From Betaproteobacteria bacterium (GTDB taxonomy: Bacteria > Bdellovibrionota_B > Oligoflexia > Silvanigrellales > Silvanigrellaceae), in the NCBI GenBank assembly GCA_016868315.1, contig VGHE01000012.1:17848-81847 (forward strand): a DNA stretch of 64,000 nucleotides, given 5' to 3'. Numbering within the stretch: the first letter of the stretch is position 1; each line of letters starts with the position of its first letter. The notes beneath the pieces are model-generated. The model worked only from the letters and a program-made list of their open reading frames with translations, did no database searches and was not told the DNA's origin. Positions 1-7,025 of the stretch are shown here, in pieces. Position numbers and translations under genes: made by a program.

Positions 1-64
1 CATTTTCAATTTCATGCGATGAACTCAGTGAGTCGGTCGATTGGAATGCAGCGGGAGGTCAATA

Positions 65-571
65 ATGAAAAGGCTTTTTGCATCGGCAATGGTATTGGCA
101 TTCCCAATGCAGGCTCTCGCAGCGGAGCAATGCAACGATCTTCTTATCCATTTTGTGGATGAGTCAGATGTTGGAAAAAGCATGACCAAAGCCTTTCAAA
201 ACCGAAAATTGAGTGCACTTATTCCCTGTGGCTCCGCTGGCTTGGGGAATCTTGGTGCACAGCTGACTCTCATGCACTTCATGGAGCATGACGGCACTCG
301 CTTGTGTGTAACTGAGCGTAGTTGCGGAAATGTTGAGTCCTGGTACGGCTATTTTGGACTCGCCGTGGGATGGAGTGATCTGACTCTGTTCAGGGATTTC
401 TGGGTCTTTGCAAAAAGTGCGCGAGTCAATTCGGATTGGAATGGATATCAGTTGGTTGCAATGTTTGCGCTAGCACAAGGACAAATTGAACGGGATTGTT
501 CAACGTTGCGGCCTCCCAGCTGTGTCGAAATTCCTGATGTGTCGAAAAATGACGACTTGTCATGGAAATAA
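65..571 (+). CDS. Small secreted protein of unknown function
   Basis: I do not recognise this 168-residue protein. An upstream in-frame TTG at 41 exists, but the ATG at 65 has a good ribosome site (GGGAGG) and begins a clear signal peptide: a basic MKR start, a hydrophobic core, then ALA-AEQ as a likely cleavage site. The mature part has six cysteines spread along it, so a disulfide-bonded periplasmic or secreted protein is likely. No known catalytic motif is visible. The last codons overlap the first of a set of GTGTCGAAA repeats that continue downstream. It sits upstream of a flagellar cluster but is separated from the next gene by about 210 bases, so a functional link is not shown. Confidence 0.6.
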   Translation: MKRLFASAMVLAFPMQALAAEQCNDLLIHFVDESDVGKSMTKAFQNRKLSALIPCGSAGLGNLGAQLTLMHFMEHDGTRLCVTERSCGNVESWYGYFGLAVGWSDLTLFRDFWVFAKSARVNSDWNGYQLVAMFALAQGQIERDCSTLRPPSCVEIPDVSKNDDLSWK

Positions 572-674
572 CACGTCAAAAAAACCGTCAGGTGTCGGAA
601 AAACTGAGAGTGTCGAAAAATTGCCTGCGAGAATGATTGAGGAAAAAAAAGCGGCAGTTTTGTTTGTGTCAAAA
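522..674. repeat. Cluster of GTGTCGAAA-like direct repeats
   Basis: Near-identical copies of GTGTCGAAA(AA) lie at 522, 539, 592 (GTGTCGGAA), 610 and 666 (GTGTCAAAA). The first four form two pairs, 17-18 bases apart within each pair. The first two copies fall inside the end of the upstream gene, the rest in the leader of the next gene. They could be operator sites or chance repetition in A-rich sequence; no family of binding site is recognised. Confidence 0.35.
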
Positions 675-783
675 GGCTTATCAGGTCAAAAACCAGACAG
701 AACTTAATTTTTTCGGCTGCGCTAATCTCGGAATTGTGAGGACGTCGCTGCGTATTGCAGCGTGTTTTCTACCGGAGGTTTGT

Positions 784-2952
784 GTGGCGTTTTACTCCAG
801 AAAGTCCTGCCAAGTTTTGCTGCTCGGCGCCCTTGTGCCAGCGGCAATTGCTTTTGGCGCAGGAAATCCGGACGGAAAATCGCGCACTGCTGAACAGTTT
901 GTACCGGGCAAAGACAGCTACCGGGCATCGTTTGAGCTGTCGGTCCCTCGTCGTTTTGCCACCCGTTACCTGAAGGACACACGCTCTCTGGAAATCAGAG
1001 TGTCGCCGGCGAAAGCGGATGAATTCGACGTCACACGCTACTACGACACGCGCTACATTCACCGCGTACTGGTTGAAGTGAAGAACAATGATGTTGTTCT
1101 TTCTCTGCAGCTCAAGAATGCACCAGTATCCTGGTACGTCACTCATCAGGATAGCCCGTGGAGAATTGTTGTCGACATCTGGAAAACCGAGCCGACCGCA
1201 CCCCGCAATGTTGAGCAAGAGTGGGCTTGGCAGGATGATGCCAGCGGTAAAACGCGTGAGCCGGCTCAGGTCACTGTGAGCCCCGTCAAGTCGCCACAGC
1301 CGTCGACTGTACGTCCTGTGGAAATCGATTTGCCGGACGACGCGATTCCAACTGCGCTGCCCAAGAACAAGGCCAGTCAGGGCGAGTCAGCTGCTGTAAA
1401 GAACAATGCCTCTGCAGGAGGAGTCTTGCCAACGCGACATGCGCGGCTTGAGGCACTTTCGCCGACGACGGCGGATGCACTTGCTGGTCTCGAGCGTCGC
1501 GCAGGACTTGACATGGGTGCGGTTTCTGAATTCGACTCACTTGAGAAGCTTGCTACTGCTCTTTACCGGTCAGGTGCAACGCAACAGGCAATTCCGATGC
1601 TCAGACGTCTTGCGACACTGAACGCTCGGAGATTCCAAGACAGCCCACGCCTGCTTTGGATGGCGGGCGAGTCGGCCTACCTTGCAGACAAGGCTGATCT
1701 TGCAAATGACTATCTTCAAACGCTCCGTTCACGTCACCCAGGTCAGGAACATGCTGCTCTCGCAGAGTTCCGTTTGGTTGATTTGCAGTCTGCAAAGCAG
1801 GGCGACGCGGTATCAGCAGATGCGCGCGACAAATATTCTGAGCTCTCTTTGAACGACAAGGCTCCCTGGGCCGCCAGGATTGGAGCGGCTGTGCGTTTGC
1901 TTGAACCTGTCGTCGCAGCTCGGCCTGAGGCGGCGCGGGCACATCAGGCAGCGCTTCAAAGTTGCTTGAACGGCAATTACGTTTCAGAGCAGTTCCGCCA
2001 AACATGCGCCTACATTCAAACCAAGTTTGCCGTGAGTCAGTCCGATGCGGTCAGTGCTGATGCTGCATTGCAACGCTTCAAAACACGTTACGCAGCAGAC
2101 CCGCGCACTGCAGTGCTGGAGTCGGAACTCTCCAATCGTGTTCGGTTCGTGATCGAAGAGTATTCCAAGAAGAAGGAATATACGGCCTTAGCAGAATTCG
2201 AGCGCAGCGCTCGGCCAGGCATGTTGGAGTTCACCCTACGCGAGCCTGAGCTTCTCATGGCACGGGTCGAGGGTTGGCTCGCAGCCGGTGAGACCAAAAA
2301 GGCACTCGCGCTTCTTCAGGTGTTTGCAAGCGCGACCACAGACGAGACTAAGCGGAATGAAGCCTTTGCATTAATGGCTCAGCTGAATCTGAAGCTCAAG
2401 CAGAACGAGCGTGCCGAGGCAGCGTTGAAGAAGCTTTTCAATAGCGATGTGCGTAAAAACAACGGGCTGACCGACAGAGCAACATCAGCTCTGCGCGAGG
2501 CAGCACGTACTCCCTATGCGTCGAAGACGGCTCAACTGATTCTCATCGATGAACTGAAGTTTGGTCGATACGTGGAGCGAGATGTGGGAGTGCTTGCAGA
2601 GCTTTCCGTTGCCGCACGCGGGCGAGAAGATGCAGACAAACTGTTTGACACACTGATGACAACTGCTCCTCGCAACGACGATGAAGCGCGGCAAATCGAA
2701 ACAACACTAATGCAATACGCAGATGATTTGCGTGGCAATGGCAGACTCGCCAAAGCCGGCGATGTCTATCTTGCTGTTTCAAACATGGGACAAACTTCAA
2801 AGAAAGCAGAGGCAGCCTACAAGGCTGGACTCATGTATGCGCGGGCTGGAATGGTCGAAAAGGCCAAGACTGCCTGGCAGCTCTCTGCAGCCGACGTTAC
2901 CGACAAGAAATTCTCGTCTCTTGCGAGCGAGAGACTGGAACGGATTCGCTAA
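784..2952 (+). CDS. Secreted AMIN-like/TPR protein ahead of flagellar genes
   Basis: A 722-residue protein starting at GTG 784, chosen because GGAGG lies five bases upstream and the start opens a signal peptide (basic YSRK, then a Leu/Ala core ending near AFGAG). The reading frame extends farther upstream but has no signal peptide there. Residues about 40-140 resemble an AMIN-type beta domain (SLEIRVSP..., then WRIVVDIWK), a fold that binds peptidoglycan or secretin-type partners in other proteins. A Pro/Ser/Lys-rich linker follows to about residue 230, then alpha-helical TPR-like repeats to the C terminus. It ends 28 bases before the regulator gene, so both are probably co-transcribed with the flagellar genes. 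A role in flagellar or envelope assembly is inference from this position. Confidence 0.65.
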   Translation: MAFYSRKSCQVLLLGALVPAAIAFGAGNPDGKSRTAEQFVPGKDSYRASFELSVPRRFATRYLKDTRSLEIRVSPAKADEFDVTRYYDTRYIHRVLVEVKNNDVVLSLQLKNAPVSWYVTHQDSPWRIVVDIWKTEPTAPRNVEQEWAWQDDASGKTREPAQVTVSPVKSPQPSTVRPVEIDLPDDAIPTALPKNKASQGESAAVKNNASAGGVLPTRHARLEALSPTTADALAGLERRAGLDMGAVSEFDSLEKLATALYRSGATQQAIPMLRRLATLNARRFQDSPRLLWMAGESAYLADKADLANDYLQTLRSRHPGQEHAALAEFRLVDLQSAKQGDAVSADARDKYSELSLNDKAPWAARIGAAVRLLEPVVAARPEAARAHQAALQSCLNGNYVSEQFRQTCAYIQTKFAVSQSDAVSADAALQRFKTRYAADPRTAVLESELSNRVRFVIEEYSKKKEYTALAEFERSARPGMLEFTLREPELLMARVEGWLAAGETKKALALLQVFASATTDETKRNEAFALMAQLNLKLKQNERAEAALKKLFNSDVRKNNGLTDRATSALREAARTPYASKTAQLILIDELKFGRYVERDVGVLAELSVAARGREDADKLFDTLMTTAPRNDDEARQIETTLMQYADDLRGNGRLAKAGDVYLAVSNMGQTSKKAEAAYKAGLMYARAGMVEKAKTAWQLSAADVTDKKFSSLASERLERIR

Positions 2953-2980
2953 TGCCAACAAATTTGGAGGGGGAGATCAC

Positions 2981-4063
2981 ATGAGCGAAGCTAGGCCACT
3001 GGGGTTATTTGACCTAGAGAATCCGAATTTCAACGGTGCAAACGTTCTCGAGAACGGTCGCAGCGTTGGTTTGAACAATCCGGCTTTTGCCAACGTCGAG
3101 GGGCGCATCACTGAGGAGGAAATGCTGCGTCATTTCCCAACCCGTGATGAGAAGATGTACAAGATCCTCGAAGTGGCGCGCACGGTTGCCCCAACTAAGG
3201 TTCCTGTGCTCATTACCGGTGAAACAGGCACAGGCAAGGAGACTCTCGCCAAAGCCATTCATATTGCTGGCGGTCGTGACCGCGGTCGTTTTGTCGTGGC
3301 AAGCTGCTCGAACATCCCTCAGAATTTCTTTGAGATGGAAATCTTCGCAGGCAATCGTGGTGGCAATGAATACGGCATGCCGCGTACTCCTGAAACAGGA
3401 ACACTGATGCTCGATGAAATTACCGAGCTCGACCCGCAGCTCCAGTTGAAGCTGCTCCGCATTCTCAAGGAGCAAGACTTGAACAAGGGTGCTGTTCGTC
3501 GTGGAACTGCCGCGGATGCACGCGTTATTGCCTGCACACACAAGAATATCAACGACGAAGTCAACGCTCAGCGCTTCCGCAATGACCTGTACTTCAAGCT
3601 GCACGTCATTCAGCTCGATATCGAGCCGCTGCGCACCCGTACTGTCGACGTGGATTTCTACTCTGAAATCTTCCTGAGAGAGTACAACGTGCAGTTCTCC
3701 AAGAACGTGCAGCTGTCACCAACAGCCAAGCAGGCTCTGAGAACCTATACCTGGCCAGGCAACGTGCGCGAGCTGCGCAACGTTATCCAGCGCTCGGTTC
3801 TGCTGGCGACCCGTGACTACATCAGCGTGGAAGAGCTCCACTTGATGAAAGCCAACAGCCGTACCGAAGTGGCAATGAGCGACGCCCTGCCACAAATCAC
3901 GCTGCGGGAGCTCGAGCAACGCCTTATCCTGCAAACTTTGCGCCGTATGAACGGAAACCGGACACACACGGCAAAAGCGTTGGGCATCTCGTTGCGTGCA
4001 TTGCGCTACAAGCTCAACGAACTCGTCGAGTGCGGATACGAGGTTGAAGGTAAAAACGCATGA
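2981..4063 (+). CDS. FlrC/FleR-like AAA+ regulator lacking the GAFTGA loop
   Basis: A 360-residue bacterial enhancer-binding-protein homologue. The ATG at 2981 follows a strong GGAGGGGGAG site. The central AAA+ domain has Walker A GETGTGKE (residues 80-87), Walker B LMLDE (D145, E146), a recognisable arginine-finger region and the TWPGNVREL motif. The C terminus carries a Fis-type helix-turn-helix (TAKALGISLRALRYKL), close to flagellar class regulators. There is no receiver domain; residues 1-55 are unlike one. The L1 loop, where GAFTGA should contact sigma-54, is replaced by GNRGGNEYG (residues 124-132) and is several residues shorter. It may therefore not open sigma-54 promoters and may instead act as a repressor or on sigma-70, as TyrR does. 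It overlaps flgB by four bases, so it heads the flagellar operon. Confidence 0.8.
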   Translation: MSEARPLGLFDLENPNFNGANVLENGRSVGLNNPAFANVEGRITEEEMLRHFPTRDEKMYKILEVARTVAPTKVPVLITGETGTGKETLAKAIHIAGGRDRGRFVVASCSNIPQNFFEMEIFAGNRGGNEYGMPRTPETGTLMLDEITELDPQLQLKLLRILKEQDLNKGAVRRGTAADARVIACTHKNINDEVNAQRFRNDLYFKLHVIQLDIEPLRTRTVDVDFYSEIFLREYNVQFSKNVQLSPTAKQALRTYTWPGNVRELRNVIQRSVLLATRDYISVEELHLMKANSRTEVAMSDALPQITLRELEQRLILQTLRRMNGNRTHTAKALGISLRALRYKLNELVECGYEVEGKNA

Positions 4064-4485
4064 AAATTACCAGTAACCAGGTCTTCGCAAAAGCTGACAA
4101 TGTGCTTGAGGAGAGCTTGAACCAGCGCCTCATCAAGCAAAACGTCATCACGAGCAATATCTCGAATGCGCAGACACCTGGTTACCGGGCTCTTGGTTAC
4201 GAATTCGAAGAGCAACTGCGCGCGGCTGTCGGAAATGACGGAGGTATGGCCATCCAGGCCACGGACGAGCGTCATTTCAAACACCAAGGTTTGACCGGCA
4301 ACGGTGATCTGCGCGGTGATCTGCATGTGAAACCAACCGAAAGTATCGGTAACGACGGCAACACCGTCGACCTGGATTCTGAAATGGCCGACTTGGCTTG
4401 GAACCAAACGTTATACAGGGCGACGGTTGAGCTTCTCAACCGTCGTCTTGGTATGATGCGCTATGGAATCAACGGTGGGAGGTAA
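4060..4485 (+). CDS. flgB: Flagellar proximal rod protein FlgB
   Basis: A 141-residue rod protein of the flagellar basal body, exported through the flagellar type III apparatus and assembled in the periplasm between the MS ring and the distal rod. The N terminus has the rod/hook signature (ITSNISNAQTPGYRA, about residues 29-43). The C-terminal half has the FlgB-typical sequence DGNTVDLDSEMADLAWNQ followed by LYRATVELLNRRL. The length is normal for the family. Its ATG overlaps the stop of the regulator (ATGA), so translation is probably coupled. Confidence 0.95.
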   Translation: MKITSNQVFAKADNVLEESLNQRLIKQNVITSNISNAQTPGYRALGYEFEEQLRAAVGNDGGMAIQATDERHFKHQGLTGNGDLRGDLHVKPTESIGNDGNTVDLDSEMADLAWNQTLYRATVELLNRRLGMMRYGINGGR

Positions 4486-4491
4486 TAATCC

Positions 4492-4935
4492 ATGAGCTTT
4501 CTTGATGGTCTGAAGATCAGCTCTTCTGCGTTGGCGGCTGAACGTGTCCGGATGAACGTCATCTCCTCCAACCTTGCAAACGCGAACACAACCCGGACCG
4601 AAGAAGGTGGTCCGTACAAAAGAAAAGACGTGGTCTTCACCGCTCGTGATACGGGTGTGACCTTCGACAACCTGATGCGCCAAGCATTCGATCCAAACCT
4701 GAAAGAAGTGAAGGTTGATGGCATCGTTGAAGACCAAAAAGCTCCAAAGATGGTCTACAACCCTGGACATCCTGATGCCGACAAGGAAACCGGAATGGTG
4801 GCTATGCCCAACATTTCAGTGATGGAAGAGATGGTCAATATGATCACCTCTAACCGCGCCTTTGAGGCGAATACAACAGCACTCAATGCAACCAAACAAA
4901 TGGCCAGCACCGCAATCAATATTGGTCGCGGATAA
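4492..4935 (+). CDS. flgC: Flagellar proximal rod protein FlgC
   Basis: A 147-residue rod protein that stacks with FlgB, FlgF and FlgG in the flagellar rod. The N-terminal motif MNVISSNLANANTTRT (residues about 21-36) is the flagellar rod signature. The C terminus VMEEMVNMITSNRAFEAN and the following ALNATKQM are typical of FlgC and form the coiled coil. It starts six bases after flgB, with GGGAGG upstream, and belongs to the same operon. Nothing is missing. Confidence 0.95.
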   Translation: MSFLDGLKISSSALAAERVRMNVISSNLANANTTRTEEGGPYKRKDVVFTARDTGVTFDNLMRQAFDPNLKEVKVDGIVEDQKAPKMVYNPGHPDADKETGMVAMPNISVMEEMVNMITSNRAFEANTTALNATKQMASTAINIGRG

Positions 4936-4950
4936 AAGAGGTAATTGACG

Positions 4951-5292
4951 ATGATTCGCAGTGCCACTTCAAAGCCAATGGATTTGGGCTCTCTTGATTC
5001 CGATATGCGGTCGCTTGGTGGCCTTGGTGCGCCCAAGAGCAGCACAGGTAATGCAATTGGTGACGATGGAAAGGCTCAGTTTCTCGACCTCCTTAAAGAG
5101 GGTATTGCCGACGTGAACAAGGGCATGCGTGAGAGCGACAAAGCAAGCATGGATCTGGCAACTGGAAAGTCGAGCAACATTCACCAAACGATGCTTGCAG
5201 TAACCAAGGCCGAGCTTGGATTCAACATGATGGTGCAATTACGCAACAAGGCGATTGAGGCCTATCAGGATGTGATGCGCATGCAGGTCTGA
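4951..5292 (+). CDS. fliE: Flagellar hook-basal body protein FliE
   Basis: A 113-residue adaptor that joins the MS ring to the rod and is needed for export of rod proteins. ATG 4951 is preferred over an in-frame TTG six bases earlier. The C-terminal two thirds match FliE: LLKEGIADVNKGM, then SSNIHQTMLAVTKAELGF and LVQLRNKAIEAY-like NKAIEAYQDVMRMQV. The first 45 residues are a variable, Ser/Gly-rich tail. It follows flgC by 15 bases and precedes fliF by 60, the usual order flgB-flgC-fliE-fliF. Confidence 0.93.
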   Translation: MIRSATSKPMDLGSLDSDMRSLGGLGAPKSSTGNAIGDDGKAQFLDLLKEGIADVNKGMRESDKASMDLATGKSSNIHQTMLAVTKAELGFNMMVQLRNKAIEAYQDVMRMQV

Positions 5293-5352
5293 AATTGCTT
5301 CGTTTTTTGAGCTGAATGAGTGGCAATGTTCTCATTGAGAGAGTGATTGAAG

Positions 5353-6960
5353 ATGTTTGAAAGAGTGAAAACATTTTTCGACCAGTTCCGCTCGCAGTCG
5401 GCAGTCTTTTACAAAGGACTAACGCCGGGTCGGAAAATTGCTTTGGGTGTGACCATTGCATCGGTCTTGGCGGTTATCCTTGCCCTCAGCTTTTACAGAC
5501 CCACGTCCACATATGATGTTGCCTTTACAAATCTTTCGCACGAAGACCGTACCTCGATCCTTGCACTTTTCAGAAAACAAAACGTAGTAGACTTCAAGAT
5601 TGAAGGCGAGACGATTCTCTTTCCTGAAGCGAAGATGAACGAGTATCGCATGATACTTGCGCAGGAAGGACTTCCCAACAACGGAGTCTCTGTTGGATGG
5701 GAAAAGTTTGATGAACGTTCATTCGGTATGACCGACTTCGATCAGCGGGTCAGCAAACTGCGCGCGATTCAGGGTGAGCTTTCACGCAGTATCAACAAGC
5801 TTGAACCTGTTGAGTCTAGTCGCGTGCATATTGTTATCCCTGATCCTGCAATCTTTCAGCAGGATAAAAAGCCAACCACCGCAAGTATCATGTTACGCAT
5901 GAAGGTCGGAAAACAACTCACTCAAAAACAAGTTCAAGGTATTCTTCATCTCGCTGCGCGTGCGGTTGAGGGTCTCGAGCCTGGCAACATTGCAATTGTC
6001 GATGAGCTCGGCAATATGCTCACTAAGCCTGATGAAGACGATGGTGGGCTTGACCGCGTGACAAGTGCGCAGCGCGAATATCAAAAGCGCGTTGAACGTG
6101 AACTTGAGACCAGCATCCGTGAAATCCTTGGCCGTGTTGTTGGACACAACAAGGTTGTGGCGAAGGTTCAAGCTGAAGTCGATTTCAAGAAAATAGAAAC
6201 AACCGTTCAGGACGTCGATCCCGAGCGTACCGTGGTTCTTGGTTCGCAAAAGAACGAGCAGTCCTCGCAGGGTCAAGGACTGAATCCAACGGGTGTTCCA
6301 GGCGCAAAAAGTAATCTTCCGGGCGAGCGTGAAGACGCGGCTGCGGGCGGAAGCTCAAATAGCAACAAACAAACCATGGAGACATTGAACTTCGATGTGA
6401 AGCGCACCGTGAGTCGGATTGTTGAGCCGGTTGGAACGCTGAAGAAGATTTCAACGGCCGTTCTCGTTGATGGCAAGATGGTGGACGGAAAATACGTTCC
6501 ACGGACTGCCGAAGAGATAGCCATGATCACCAAGCTCGTTAAGAATGCCATCGGCTTTCAAGAAAGCCGCGATACTATTACGGTCGAGAATGCTCCATTC
6601 GAATTGGATGAGATGGCCGTGGCTGAGCAGGCATCACTGACAGCGCGTAAAACCAGTTTGATACAAACCGGTATTATTGCTACGGTTGCGATTCTCGCTA
6701 TGATTTTCCTCTACTTTGCACTCTTGCGTCCGTACTTCCGTTGGTTGACCTTCGACCCAGACAAGCGCTCCGACGAACAGTTGGCTGTGGCCGACTATGA
6801 ACTCGAGCGGTCGGGCTCTGCAGCCAAGCGCGTTCAGGTGCAGGAAGAGGTTCCGTTCGAGAAGCTTTCGCACAAAGAGCAGATTATGTACCTTGCCAAA
6901 CATGATCCCAAGAAAACTACGGAAGCACTGCGCCAATTGCTTTCTCCTCAGCATCAATGA
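5353..6960 (+). CDS. fliF: Flagellar MS-ring protein FliF
   Basis: A 535-residue inner-membrane protein whose multimers form the MS ring, the platform for the rod and the export gate. ATG 5353 is chosen over a TTG six bases upstream. There are two membrane segments, near residues 28-48 (ALGVTIASVLAVILALSF) and 440-462 (IIATVAILAMIFLYFALL), flanking the periplasmic ring-building domains; the characteristic ESSRVHIVIPDPAIF is present. The cytoplasmic tail (EEVPFEKLSHKEQIMYLAKH) is the expected FliG-binding end. FliG normally follows directly but is not here: a transglutaminase-like lipoprotein comes next, so the flagellar cluster stops at this gene. Confidence 0.95.
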   Translation: MFERVKTFFDQFRSQSAVFYKGLTPGRKIALGVTIASVLAVILALSFYRPTSTYDVAFTNLSHEDRTSILALFRKQNVVDFKIEGETILFPEAKMNEYRMILAQEGLPNNGVSVGWEKFDERSFGMTDFDQRVSKLRAIQGELSRSINKLEPVESSRVHIVIPDPAIFQQDKKPTTASIMLRMKVGKQLTQKQVQGILHLAARAVEGLEPGNIAIVDELGNMLTKPDEDDGGLDRVTSAQREYQKRVERELETSIREILGRVVGHNKVVAKVQAEVDFKKIETTVQDVDPERTVVLGSQKNEQSSQGQGLNPTGVPGAKSNLPGEREDAAAGGSSNSNKQTMETLNFDVKRTVSRIVEPVGTLKKISTAVLVDGKMVDGKYVPRTAEEIAMITKLVKNAIGFQESRDTITVENAPFELDEMAVAEQASLTARKTSLIQTGIIATVAILAMIFLYFALLRPYFRWLTFDPDKRSDEQLAVADYELERSGSAAKRVQVQEEVPFEKLSHKEQIMYLAKHDPKKTTEALRQLLSPQHQ

Positions 6961-6990
6961 TTTATCTTGACGGCTCCGGTTTCCAGCAAT

Positions 6991-7024
6991 AGCCCCCAAG
7001 CACCATCAATGGGTTTGGGGGGCT
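6991..7024 (+). promoter_or_regulatory. Hairpin covering the ribosome site of the next gene
   Basis: AGCCCCCAA (6991-6999) pairs with TTGGGGGGCT (7015-7024) with one bulged G, and ACC/GGT can extend the stem inward. The G-rich arm is also the only plausible ribosome-binding sequence for the ATG at 7026. No T run follows, so it is not a normal terminator. It could hide the ribosome site or slow transcription leaving fliF. Confidence 0.4.
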
Positions 7025-7025
7025 T

